DNA from: an uncultured bacterium
GTDB taxonomy: Bacteria; Bacillota_I; Bacilli_A; RF39; UBA660
Assembly: GCA_949293285.1 (NCBI GenBank)
Contig: CASFCU010000004.1
Span: forward strand, 1 to 37,696
Direction of reading: 5' to 3'
Length of the DNA stretch: 37,696 nt
Below the pieces are notes generated by a model. It was not told where the DNA came from and did no database searches. It worked only from the letters and a program-made list of their open reading frames with translations. The position numbers and the translations under genes were made by a program. Of the stretch, positions 24,173-32,852 are shown piece after piece. The first letter of the stretch is position 1; every line of letters starts with the position of its first letter.

Positions 24173-25541
24173 AATACTAGAAAAAATAAAAAACAAAAAA
24201 ATTGCTCTTTTAGGCTTTGGTAAGGAAGGAAAATCTACCTATAAATTTATTAGAAACCATTTAAAAAACCAAAAATTAACAATTCTAGATCAAAATGTAA
24301 ATTTAGCAAAAACAGAAAATAATCTATTAGAAGATCCAAACGTTACTCTTATTTTAGGAGAAAATTACCTTGATAAATTGGATATTTATGACATCATAAT
24401 CAAAACACCTGGTATCTCTTTTAAGAATATAGATTTAAAAAACATAAAAAATAAAATAACATCACAAATAGATTTATTTTTAGAAAACATAGATTGTAAA
24501 ACAATAGGAATAACAGGTACCAAAGGAAAAAGTACTACCTCTTCTTTAATTTATAAAATAATAAAAGATCAAAACTTTGATACTTACCTTTGCGGAAATA
24601 TTGGTATTCCCATTTTTGACTATATAGAAAAAATAAATAGAAATAGTATAGTGGTAGTAGAAATGTCCGCTTATCATACAGAATTTATAAAAAAATCACC
24701 ACATATAGGAATAATATTAAATTTATTTGAAGAACATTTAGATTATTTTGGCAATAAAGAAAAATATTTTCAATCGAAACTAAACATGTTTAAATACCAA
24801 AATGAATCGGATTATGCAATTTATTCTTTAGACAATAAAACGTTAAAAGAAATAGTAGAAAAAGGAAAATATAAAAGTCATCTAGTGAAGATTCTTTCTA
24901 CTAAAAATATAGAAACTATAGAAAATAATACCATTGTCTGTGATGAAAATTACATATATGTAAAAGAAGATGATAATCTAAAAAAACTATATGATACTAC
25001 TAATCAAAAAAAATTATTAGGAAGGCACAATCTTGAAAATATTATGTTTGCATTTGCAGTATCGAATATACTACATTTAGATAATGACAAAACAACACTT
25101 TCAATAAACTCTTTTCAACCATTAGAACATAGAATGGAATTTGTCGGAACATACAGAAATATAGACTTTTATGATGATAGCATAGCCACAATTCCCGATG
25201 CTACTATCCATTGCATAGAAACATTAAAAAACGTAAATACCTTAATCATAGGAGGAATGGATAGAAACATAGATTACTCCAGTTTGATAGAATATTTAAA
25301 CACTAGCAAAATAGAAAATATTATTTGTCTTCCAGATACAGGTTTTAAAATAGGAAGAAAACTAATCAATAAGAAAGTATTTTACAAAAAAAATATAAAA
25401 GAAGCAGTAGAAACTGCTTATGAAGTAACCAAGAAAAAAGAAATCTGTCTTTTATCACCAGCAGCATCGAGCTATAATCAATATAAAAACTTTGAAGCAA
25501 AAGGAAATGATTACAAAAAAATGATTAATCTCCTAAAATAA
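24162..25541 (+). CDS. murD2: UDP-MurNAc-L-Ala-L-glutamate ligase (MurD2-type Mur ligase)
   Basis: A 459-aa Mur ligase of three domains. There is a Rossmann-like N-terminus ('IALLGFGKEGKSTYKFI'), a central ATPase with P-loop 'GITGTKGKSTTSSLI' (about 116-130) and 'NLFEEHLDYFG', then a C-terminal ligase domain with 'LEHRMEFVGTYRNIDFYDDS' and 'LLSPAASSYNQYKNFEAKG'. The last phrase is a variant of the MurD glutamate-site region. ATG 24162 overlaps the end of murL, so the two are translationally coupled. In the MurD2-MurL route this enzyme adds L-Glu to UDP-MurNAc-L-Ala and MurL then epimerises it. It could be an ordinary D-Glu-adding MurD, but the murL coupling favours MurD2. Confidence 0.85.
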   Translation: MYTEILEKIKNKKIALLGFGKEGKSTYKFIRNHLKNQKLTILDQNVNLAKTENNLLEDPNVTLILGENYLDKLDIYDIIIKTPGISFKNIDLKNIKNKITSQIDLFLENIDCKTIGITGTKGKSTTSSLIYKIIKDQNFDTYLCGNIGIPIFDYIEKINRNSIVVVEMSAYHTEFIKKSPHIGIILNLFEEHLDYFGNKEKYFQSKLNMFKYQNESDYAIYSLDNKTLKEIVEKGKYKSHLVKILSTKNIETIENNTIVCDENYIYVKEDDNLKKLYDTTNQKKLLGRHNLENIMFAFAVSNILHLDNDKTTLSINSFQPLEHRMEFVGTYRNIDFYDDSIATIPDATIHCIETLKNVNTLIIGGMDRNIDYSSLIEYLNTSKIENIICLPDTGFKIGRKLINKKVFYKKNIKEAVETAYEVTKKKEICLLSPAASSYNQYKNFEAKGNDYKKMINLLK

Positions 25542-25618
25542 AAATGAACCATTACCCCAAAATAAACAAAATCGTATTTTATAGGGAAGTTGAAAAAGCT
25601 TTCTTTTTTTTTGATATT

Positions 25619-25627
25619 TGATATAAT
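25619..25627 (+). promoter_or_regulatory. Extended -10 promoter element before the 958-aa gene
   Basis: TGA followed by TATAAT (25622-25627). A T-rich stretch replaces a recognisable -35 box. Confidence 0.5.
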
Positions 25628-25655
25628 AATGATTAGATAATAGGAGGTAATCTCG

Positions 25656-28532
25656 ATGGACAATCAAAGTATAAAGAAATTACAAGATATATATGAATTA
25701 ATCGATCTTTTTCTAGGAGGAGTAACTTCTGGAGAAAAAGTAGAATTAAGAATCGTTCCTAACAAAGAAACTGAAAATAGTCAACAAAGAATATTAACTC
25801 TAGCAATTGAAAATGGCCTATCAAGGGATACCGTATCGTTTTATGTAGAAGATGGTCAATACTTCGATCAGAAAATATTACCACAAATCTTTAATTATTA
25901 TGGTGAAAAAGATAAATATGACAATAGTTGGAATATAGAATCCTCTTGGAATCGAAAACAACCTTCTAGAATGCAACTTACTACAGAAAGTGGCAACTTA
26001 TTATACATAGAAACTTTTAAAGAAGATCTTTTTGAAACCCTACGTCACATAAACCAAACAATAACTCCAAGTTCATTAAAAAAAGAATCTTTAGAATGGC
26101 AAAAAATCATAGAATATGCCAAAACAAGAAGAATAGCAAGAGATTTTTATAAAGATAGTCTATCAGAAAAAGAAAGAGAAAAATTGGAATTTTTTACAGC
26201 TCAAATTAGTAATAATCGACTTTTTATTCCGGGGATAGGAAAAATATCAAAAACAAAGATAAAAAATAATTTACAACGTCTTTTTTACTCCGAACATTGG
26301 GAAGAACAACTACAAGATATTGGTATCACAAAAGAAATTTATGATTCCATCAAGGAAAATATGGATGAATCGTTAATAGATAAGATAAAAAGTACGATAT
26401 ACTTAGATCAATTAGTCCTATTAATACAAGCCGAGAAAAAAATGAATCAATTTATAGAAACCAATCATGAAAATTTTAGTACCACGATCGAAGAATTTAG
26501 AAGAAAAATAGACTTTGCTATCACGGAAATTTCCAAAACAGGTTATTATGAAAAGAAAAATGCACGATATCAAGCTTTTCTAGAAGGTCAAAAATTTGGC
26601 AATACTTGTCCAAAAGAAATCGAAGAATTAAAACAAAAATATGAAACAGGAGAAATAAAAACAAAAGACGATGCAACAAGGAGTTTATATATCAAATACT
26701 GTAATGAAATATTAGAATATCTAAAAACGAAAGCCAAAGATATGACTTCTAAAAAAGAAAACATAACAATTACTTCAGACATTCAATTTTATCCTTATAG
26801 GGCCCCATTAGAAGCCGATATATTAACAGATGATGAGAAACTAGCAAGAATAGTAGAAATCATTCAATCTTTTAAAAAGGAAAAAAATGAACATAAAAAA
26901 TTTGAAATAATCGTAGAAAATGATGAATTAGACGAAAATAAACGTCTTGCTAAAATAATACTTACAAGTACATTACAAAAAGAAAATATCACACTCCTTT
27001 TTGAAAATGGAGAATATTTTGACAAAGAATTTCATACGGTAATAGAACAGGTAACATCCAATGACAAAATAAAAAATGTCAGTGAAAATAATGTGAATGT
27101 AAAGGATTTCATAGATGAATTTCATACTTTAATTACAACGGAAGAAGGAAATGAAATACTAATTAAACTATCTCATCCAATAAATATCGGAGTAAACAAG
27201 GAAGATAGTAATCATTTCGAAAAGAAAACAGAACAAAACCATTTCTCAATTTTAACAGAAGAAGATGGTATAATAGCAGAATACTTTAGAAAAGTTATTC
27301 TAAGAGATAAAGGTTTAGTAACAGACCAAGAAATTCAAGAATTGATGGCCAAAAGTCCTACGATAAAAGAAATAGAAGAAGCAAGGAAAAAAGGATTTCC
27401 TAAAAATAATCATTCGATAGAGACCTTTAATACGGAAATATTTGAAAAATTAAAATCCGACCTTTATGAAGCAATAAGAAAACAAGAAGAAGAAAGAAAA
27501 CAAATACAACAGGCTAATCACAAATTTTCAAAGCTTCATGAATTAGTAAAGAAATATCAAATAAGAAATATAGACAACGATTTAAAAATCATTGAAAGAA
27601 GTACAAAGCAAGAATACATTCCAACTAGTAAAAAAGAAAAAGGCCAAATTGAATTTGCAACTTATTGGCTTTTATCTACCGGAATAATATCCTCTAATGA
27701 AGATATAGAACTAGGAGAAAAATACGCCTTTAGCAATGAATTAAGAGACTTTTTTAACATCATGGATATTCATCTTGAACAGTCCATCAAAAAAGGAATA
27801 GAAATTGACATTCAATCGATAAGAAAACAATTCTTAGAAACCAATCATGATAAGGCAGAATTAATATTTGAAAGATTATTCGGAAATCAAAAACAAATCG
27901 ACTACATAAAATCATTTTATATGAAAAACTTAAAAGAAGAAAATATCGAATACATACCAAATACTAATATACCAAAGCCAAGACAAAGAGAAATTTATGA
28001 AACAGATGAAGAATATGACATATATCTAAAAGACTATTATAAAAAGGCCTTTACCCCTGATGATACTGAATTGTCAACAAGTAAAAAAAGAAAAGAAGGC
28101 CATTTGCTAAAAATGCCACTGGAAGAAATAAAAGAGGCCTATTATCTAGCAGATGATTGTTCGACAAAAGAGAAACCTGCTGCCTTAAAAATATTCTTTC
28201 CAGAAGAAGAAACTGTAGAATTAATCATTTCTTATGGACCAACTAACGAAGAAGAAGTTCTTTTAATAAGAAAGTTTCCAAAACAAAAATTCATGGATGA
28301 AATGTTGCAAGAAATCTGCAATATTTACATAGAAAAAAGTGGAATAGTAAGCAATCAAATATTTGAAATACCAAATACGAATAAGGCAGGATCTATCACC
28401 CTAGGAAGACATGATAATCTTTTGCAAATGTCTAATGCCACAAAAGAAGATGTGAATAAAATACAAAAAGCACTAAGAGAATCCAGTAAAATTTTAGAAA
28501 AAAATAAAACCTCACAGTCATTAAAAGGATAA
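25656..28532 (+). CDS. Unrecognised giant protein with three copies of a 'YFD' domain, 958 aa
   Basis: I do not recognise a family. The protein is hydrophilic, with no signal peptide or membrane helix, and mixes helical stretches with three similar alpha/beta segments: about 27-135 ('VEDGQYFDQKILPQIFNYY'), 405-515 ('FENGEYFDKEFHTVIEQ') and 845-945 ('FPKQKFMDEMLQEICNIYI'). Each has two beta strands, a turn near Y/F-D, then a helix with I...Y. The third copy resembles the C-terminus of the 723-aa protein at 32853 ('DDVIKEICDIY'). Charged helices, probably coiled coil, fill 600-640. The gene has an AGGAGG site and an extended -10 promoter, and ends three bases before a membrane-protein gene. A structural or cytoskeletal-like role would be guesswork. 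Confidence 0.85.
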   Translation: MDNQSIKKLQDIYELIDLFLGGVTSGEKVELRIVPNKETENSQQRILTLAIENGLSRDTVSFYVEDGQYFDQKILPQIFNYYGEKDKYDNSWNIESSWNRKQPSRMQLTTESGNLLYIETFKEDLFETLRHINQTITPSSLKKESLEWQKIIEYAKTRRIARDFYKDSLSEKEREKLEFFTAQISNNRLFIPGIGKISKTKIKNNLQRLFYSEHWEEQLQDIGITKEIYDSIKENMDESLIDKIKSTIYLDQLVLLIQAEKKMNQFIETNHENFSTTIEEFRRKIDFAITEISKTGYYEKKNARYQAFLEGQKFGNTCPKEIEELKQKYETGEIKTKDDATRSLYIKYCNEILEYLKTKAKDMTSKKENITITSDIQFYPYRAPLEADILTDDEKLARIVEIIQSFKKEKNEHKKFEIIVENDELDENKRLAKIILTSTLQKENITLLFENGEYFDKEFHTVIEQVTSNDKIKNVSENNVNVKDFIDEFHTLITTEEGNEILIKLSHPINIGVNKEDSNHFEKKTEQNHFSILTEEDGIIAEYFRKVILRDKGLVTDQEIQELMAKSPTIKEIEEARKKGFPKNNHSIETFNTEIFEKLKSDLYEAIRKQEEERKQIQQANHKFSKLHELVKKYQIRNIDNDLKIIERSTKQEYIPTSKKEKGQIEFATYWLLSTGIISSNEDIELGEKYAFSNELRDFFNIMDIHLEQSIKKGIEIDIQSIRKQFLETNHDKAELIFERLFGNQKQIDYIKSFYMKNLKEENIEYIPNTNIPKPRQREIYETDEEYDIYLKDYYKKAFTPDDTELSTSKKRKEGHLLKMPLEEIKEAYYLADDCSTKEKPAALKIFFPEEETVELIISYGPTNEEEVLLIRKFPKQKFMDEMLQEICNIYIEKSGIVSNQIFEIPNTNKAGSITLGRHDNLLQMSNATKEDVNKIQKALRESSKILEKNKTSQSLKG

Positions 28533-28535
28533 CCA

Positions 28536-29354
28536 ATGCAATTAAAAAGACCAACCATTTCGACATTGATTATGATATTCCTCTTTCTGTTCTCTTTTTT
28601 TCTTCTATTATGGATATCTACTAAACAAATAATATCCAAAGAAAACATAGAAGCTTTCTTAATAAAAATCGATATCGAAAGATATATAAAAGAAAACAAG
28701 CAAATAAATAAAGTACTAGAGGATAATAAAATCCCTAAAGAAGTCTTAGACTATATTGATGAAAATAAAATCAATCAATTTATAAAAGAATCTCTTAATA
28801 ATCTATACGAAGAAAATTACATTATAAAAAGTAGTTTTATTGAAACTCTCATAGAAGAATCAATAGAAACATATGAAAACAAATATACAGTGGATATCTA
28901 TTCACATATAAAACAAGAAATCATAGAGATTACCGATGAGATAGCAAATACTATAAACAATGAAAAATATATAACCATTTTTAATCAGATTTCTCACATT
29001 ATCAATGGACCATACCTATATATCATAGGCGGAATATTACTAATATTAATATTCTCTTTATTCCTGTTAGAATCTAAAATGGCAATATTATTAACAGGAA
29101 CAATGATGACATCTTTATCTATTATCATGTTTTATGCAATTAGAAAAATAATAACTCTTACAATAGAATCAACTCTTTTATCCTATGATATCAAAAACTG
29201 GTTAATAGAATACGTAATCTCTAAAATAACACCAATCTACAGTATTACATTTGTAATAGGAAGTATCTTATTATTGATATACTTAATAATTTACGTCCAT
29301 AGATTCGTTGTTAAAACAAGAATAAAATATTATGAAAAATACTACGGGAGGTAA
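28536..29354 (+). CDS. Membrane protein with four predicted helices, 272 aa
   Basis: Unrecognised. It has one N-terminal transmembrane helix (about 9-28), a ~120-residue helical charged domain ('ENIEAFLIKIDIERYIKENK', 'IPKEVLDYIDENKINQF') predicted outside the membrane, then three helices (about 158-176, 182-202 and 238-258) and a basic tail ('RFVVKTRIKYYEKYYGR'). The start lies directly after the stop of the 958-aa gene, with GGATAA as a weak binding site, so translation is probably coupled; galE follows one base later. The tight spacing suggests it may anchor or partner the giant protein. Confidence 0.8.
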   Translation: MQLKRPTISTLIMIFLFLFSFFLLLWISTKQIISKENIEAFLIKIDIERYIKENKQINKVLEDNKIPKEVLDYIDENKINQFIKESLNNLYEENYIIKSSFIETLIEESIETYENKYTVDIYSHIKQEIIEITDEIANTINNEKYITIFNQISHIINGPYLYIIGGILLILIFSLFLLESKMAILLTGTMMTSLSIIMFYAIRKIITLTIESTLLSYDIKNWLIEYVISKITPIYSITFVIGSILLLIYLIIYVHRFVVKTRIKYYEKYYGR

Positions 29355-29355
29355 T

Positions 29356-30363
29356 ATGAAAATATTAGTCACAGGAGGAGTTGGATATATAGGAAGTCAC
29401 ACTTGTTGTGAATTGCTTGCTAATAATTATGAAGTAGTAATCATTGATAATTTATCCAATTCAAGCATAGATGTAGTAGCAAAAATTGAAAAGATAACAG
29501 GAAAAAAAGTGACCTTTTACGAAGGAGATGTATGTAAAAAAGAAATACTATCTAAAATTTTTAAACAGGAAAAAATAGACGCGGTTATTCACTTTGCAGG
29601 GTATAAAGCAGTAGGTGAAAGCGTAGAAAAACCATTGATGTACTATAGAAACAACATAGATTCTACACTTTCTTTACTAGAAGTAATGAAAGAATACAAT
29701 TGCAAAAAAATAGTATTTTCATCAAGTGCAACAGTATATGGTAATCCAGAGACACTACCAATAACAGAGGATTTCCCTCTTCATACAACGAATCCTTACG
29801 GGACAACAAAATTAATGATAGAACAAATACTAGCCGATTTATACAAAGCAGATAACAACTGGAGTATTGCAATATTAAGATACTTTAATCCAATTGGAGC
29901 CCACAAAAGTGGAATTATTGGAGAAAATCCTAATGGCATTCCTAACAATTTAATGCCGTATATTGTAAAAGTTGCCACTAAAGAACTAAAGGAATTAAAT
30001 ATATTTGGAAATGACTATAATACCAAAGATGGAACGGGTATAAGAGATTACATTCATGTAATTGATTTAGCTCAAGGACATATTAAAGCCATTGAAAAAA
30101 TAACAAAAGAAAAAGGAATAGACACTTACAATTTAGGCACTGGAAATGGTTATAGTGTATTAGATTTAGTAAATACCTTTAAAATGGTAAATCATGTAGA
30201 CATTCCATACAAAATAGTCGAAAGAAGAAAAGGAGACATTGCTATTTGTTATGCATCTACCAAAAAAGCGGAAAAACTACTAAATTGGACTGCAAAATTA
30301 ACCTTAGAAGATATGTGTAGAGATTCCTATAACTACGCAATAAAAAATAGAAAAGATAAGTAA
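29356..30363 (+). CDS. galE: UDP-glucose 4-epimerase
   Basis: A 335-aa short-chain dehydrogenase/reductase enzyme that interconverts UDP-glucose and UDP-galactose (or the GlcNAc/GalNAc forms) using bound NAD. It has the N-terminal GGVGYIGSH dinucleotide motif (residues 7-15), 'HFAGYKAVGESV', the catalytic serine region 'SSSATVYG', the YxxxK pair in 'NPYGTTKLMIE', 'LRYFNPIGAH' and 'GTGIRDYIHVIDLAQGH', all diagnostic of GalE. ATG 29356 is chosen because GGGAGG lies just upstream; an in-frame ATG 24 bases earlier falls inside the preceding gene. The product would feed cell-surface polysaccharide or glycolipid synthesis, which fits the glycosyltransferase at 31691. Confidence 0.95.
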   Translation: MKILVTGGVGYIGSHTCCELLANNYEVVIIDNLSNSSIDVVAKIEKITGKKVTFYEGDVCKKEILSKIFKQEKIDAVIHFAGYKAVGESVEKPLMYYRNNIDSTLSLLEVMKEYNCKKIVFSSSATVYGNPETLPITEDFPLHTTNPYGTTKLMIEQILADLYKADNNWSIAILRYFNPIGAHKSGIIGENPNGIPNNLMPYIVKVATKELKELNIFGNDYNTKDGTGIRDYIHVIDLAQGHIKAIEKITKEKGIDTYNLGTGNGYSVLDLVNTFKMVNHVDIPYKIVERRKGDIAICYASTKKAEKLLNWTAKLTLEDMCRDSYNYAIKNRKDK

Positions 30364-30420
30364 TAACGATATCGATAATAGAAGAAATAACAAAGTTTCC
30401 TATTTAAAAGGAGGAGCATT

Positions 30421-30735
30421 ATGAAAGTTTGTCATTTTTGTGGATCAGAAAACGAAGATTGGATGAAAATATGTGAACAATGTGGAAATCCAATACTAGA
30501 TAATTCTACTAACCGAAAACAAGATAGTGAGGATAGTGAATATGTTTATGAAGAAAATGAAAAACCCAAAACAAATATGGATTTAAAAATAGTAATTGCT
30601 ATATTATCACTTGTTTTACTATGTTTAATTATTTATACCTGTTATATTATAATAACTGATAAAGATAGTACGACAAATCCAAATCTGAATATGATAGAAG
30701 AAAACAATATTGTAAACGAAGAAGAAACACAATAA
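30421..30735 (+). CDS. Small zinc-ribbon membrane protein
   Basis: A 104-aa protein with an N-terminal zinc ribbon 'VCHFCGSENEDWMKICEQCG' (C-x2-C, 12 residues, C-x2-C), an acidic linker, one transmembrane helix (about 58-78) and a short acidic outer tail. The layout matches zinc-ribbon/single-helix proteins common in Firmicutes, whose function is unknown. AAAGGAGGAG precedes ATG 30421. It lies upstream of sigG, separated by a hairpin. Confidence 0.85.
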   Translation: MKVCHFCGSENEDWMKICEQCGNPILDNSTNRKQDSEDSEYVYEENEKPKTNMDLKIVIAILSLVLLCLIIYTCYIIITDKDSTTNPNLNMIEENNIVNEEETQ

Positions 30736-30759
30736 GTACTTTTTATAATATTACTGTAT

Positions 30760-30810
30760 AAAAAATCTCTCAAGAAGACTTAATAGATATATAAGAAAGG
30801 AGATTTTTTT
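30760..30810 (+). promoter_or_regulatory. Hairpin overlapping the sigG ribosome binding site
   Basis: Ten bases A6TCTC (30760-30769) pair with GAGAT6 (30800-30809); an inner CTTA/TAAG (30779-30782/30792-30795) could extend it. The right arm contains the GAG of the Shine-Dalgarno AAAGGAG (30796-30802). It can act as a terminator (ends in T7) or hide the sigG start in readthrough RNA. Confidence 0.6.
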
Positions 30811-30811
30811 A

Positions 30812-31588
30812 TTGTCACGTCATAAAGTAGAAATAAGTGGCGTGAATACAGCAAATATCAAAGTATTAACAAATGAAGAGATGAAAACCCTTTTTGAAAG
30901 GTATAAAAATGGTGATAAGTTTGCAAGAGATGAAATCATAAATGGAAATTTAAAACTCGTATTATCTATATTGAAAATGTTTAATAAAAGTGAAGAAAAT
31001 AAAGACGATCTTTTTCAGGTAGGATGTATTGGTCTATTAAAAGCAGTAGACAACTTCGATCCCTCCTTCGGTGTCAAATTTTCCACCTATTGTGTTCCCA
31101 TGATTCAAGGAGAAATCAGAAGGTATGTACGGGATAATAATAGCATAAGAGTTAGTAGATCTCTAAAAGACCTTGCTTATCGAATCGTAAAAGTAAAAGA
31201 AGAATTTTTACTAGCAAGTGGAAAAGAACCTACAATAGAAGAACTTTCTAAAAAATTAGAAGTAACACCAATAGAAATTGTAGAAGCACTCGATTCAAGA
31301 AAAACACCAGTAAGTATCTTTGAACCTATTTATAACGATGGCGGGGATACCATATATCTTTATGATCAAATAGAAGATAAAAAAATAAATAATATAGATA
31401 TAGACATAAAAATGGCAGTAGATAATGCCATAAATAATCTAGAAGAACGAGAACAATATATACTAGATCAACGCTTTATCATTGGAAAAACGCAAACCGA
31501 ACTTGCCAAAGAACTTGGTATCAGTCAAGCACAAATATCAAGAGTAGAAAAGAAAGCTATCGATGAGTTAAAGAAAACTTTGAAATAG
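30812..31588 (+). CDS. sigG: RNA polymerase sporulation sigma factor SigG
   Basis: A 258-aa sigma-70 family factor that directs late forespore gene expression in endospore formers. The start 'MSRHKVEISGV' closely matches Bacillus SigG ('MSRNKVEICGV'). Region 2 reads 'DDLFQVGCIGLLKAVDNFDP' and 'FSTYCVPMIQGEIRRYVRDN'; the middle has 'VSIFEPIYNDGGD', a SigG/SigF-type phrase. Region 4 is the helix-turn-helix 'TQTELAKELGISQAQISRVE'. The start codon is TTG at 30812, after AAAGGAG, supported by the N-terminal match. Unlike classical clusters, sigE and spoIIGA are not next to it. A hairpin covering the binding site may restrain translation. Confidence 0.95.
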   Translation: MSRHKVEISGVNTANIKVLTNEEMKTLFERYKNGDKFARDEIINGNLKLVLSILKMFNKSEENKDDLFQVGCIGLLKAVDNFDPSFGVKFSTYCVPMIQGEIRRYVRDNNSIRVSRSLKDLAYRIVKVKEEFLLASGKEPTIEELSKKLEVTPIEIVEALDSRKTPVSIFEPIYNDGGDTIYLYDQIEDKKINNIDIDIKMAVDNAINNLEEREQYILDQRFIIGKTQTELAKELGISQAQISRVEKKAIDELKKTLK

Positions 31589-31663
31589 TTTTTTTACTTT
31601 TATAAATAGTAAGAATAAGATAAAAACTAAATCAATGTTATCATTTCTTTTTTTTTCACAATA

Positions 31664-31672
31664 TGTTATAAT
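31664..31672 (+). promoter_or_regulatory. Extended -10 promoter of the GT4 gene
   Basis: TGT followed by TATAAT (31667-31672). A T-rich -35 region (TTTCTT, 31644-31649) lies 17 bases upstream. ATG follows 18 bases later after AGGAGG. Confidence 0.6.
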
Positions 31673-31690
31673 CACAATCAGGAGGTACTT

Positions 31691-32698
31691 ATGAAAGTAT
31701 TACTTTTCACAGAAGGACTGAAAACAATTGGGAAAAGCGGATTAGGAAAAGCCATTCAACATCAAATCAAAGCCTTAGAAAATGAAAAAATAGAATATAC
31801 TCTAAATCCAAAAGAAGACTATGATATCTTACATATTAATACCTATTTTTTAAAATCTTATCTTCTTGCCAAAAAAGCAAAAAAGAAAGGAAAAAAGATA
31901 GTTTATCATGCACATTCTACAGAAGAAGACTACAAAAATGGTTTTATCTTTGCTAAACAGACTTCTAAGCTATTTAAAAAATGGTTGATAAAATGTTATC
32001 GTCTTGGAGACGTAATTATAACACCAACGCCATATAGTAAAAAATTATTAGAGGGTTATAAAGGATTAGAAAACAAAAAAATCTATGCAATATCTAATGG
32101 AATAGAGATAGAATTCTTTAAAAAAAATAAAAAGTTAGGTGAAAAGTTTAGACGTGATTATGGATTTACGAAGTCTGATAAAATTGTAATAGGAATTGGT
32201 CTTTATATTGAAAGAAAAGGAATTGTTGATTTTGTCGAATTGGCTAAAAGACTTCCTGATTATAAGTTCGTCTGGTTTGGATATAGTCCATTAATAGCAG
32301 CCACTGCTCCTGTTAAAAAAGCCGTGAATACGACTCTTCCAAACTTGTTCTTTCCCGGATATGTTGAACAGGATGTAATAAAAGGTGCTATGAATGGTGC
32401 CGATTTGTATATTTTCCCAACTTTCGAAGAAACAGAAGGAATCCCCATCATCGAAGCATGTGCTTGTAAACAAAATGCAATCATAAGAGATATTCCAATC
32501 TTTGAAGGTTGGTTAGAAGACGGAAAAAATGTTTATAAGGCAAAGGATGTCGATGAATTCGAAGAAAAAATAAAAGCCTTTTTCGATGGTAGGCTACCGT
32601 CATTAACAGAAGCGGCCTACAAAGTAGCGCTTGAAAAGGATATAAAAAAAATTGGCAAACAGTTAAAAGCAGTATATGAAGAAGTAATGAAAAAATAA
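31691..32698 (+). CDS. GT4-family glycosyltransferase (glycolipid or surface glycan)
   Basis: A 335-aa cytosolic or membrane-associated glycosyltransferase of GT-B fold. The N-terminus 'LLFTEGLKTIGKSGLGKAIQHQ' is followed by 'YDILHINTYFLKSYLLAKKA', 'VYHAHSTEEDYKNGF' and 'IITPTPYSKKLLEGY'; the donor domain has 'GIGLYIERKGIVDFVELAK' and the GT4 E-x7-E region 'FPTFEETEGIPIIEACAC'. It resembles streptococcal or lactobacillal GT4 proteins that use diacylglycerol or similar lipid acceptors, but the acceptor cannot be read from sequence. It has its own promoter and an AGGAGG site. Proximity to galE suggests a shared UDP-sugar supply, which is inference. Confidence 0.88.
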   Translation: MKVLLFTEGLKTIGKSGLGKAIQHQIKALENEKIEYTLNPKEDYDILHINTYFLKSYLLAKKAKKKGKKIVYHAHSTEEDYKNGFIFAKQTSKLFKKWLIKCYRLGDVIITPTPYSKKLLEGYKGLENKKIYAISNGIEIEFFKKNKKLGEKFRRDYGFTKSDKIVIGIGLYIERKGIVDFVELAKRLPDYKFVWFGYSPLIAATAPVKKAVNTTLPNLFFPGYVEQDVIKGAMNGADLYIFPTFEETEGIPIIEACACKQNAIIRDIPIFEGWLEDGKNVYKAKDVDEFEEKIKAFFDGRLPSLTEAAYKVALEKDIKKIGKQLKAVYEEVMKK

Positions 32699-32783
32699 AT
32701 GTTACAAAGATAAGTAAATCTTATAATATTTATTTTTTTTTTGAAAATTAACAAAATTATAAAAAAAATATACAAAAAAAGTT

Positions 32784-32810
32784 TTGAATTTAAAATATTT
32801 GTGTTACAAT
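32784..32810 (+). promoter_or_regulatory. Promoter of the 723-aa gene
   Basis: TTGAAT (32784-32789) and TACAAT (32805-32810) are 15 bp apart. The short spacing is balanced by an extended -10 (TGT before TACAAT). An offset -35 (TTTTGA, 32782) gives 17 bp. Confidence 0.5.
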
Positions 32811-32852
32811 ATATTATATTAGAATAATAGGGTAGGCAGGAGGCTGTTATGA

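Noticed and set aside
30756-30785. Sigma-F-type promoter before sigG
   Set aside because: GTATA is present, but no matching -10 at the correct spacing was found.
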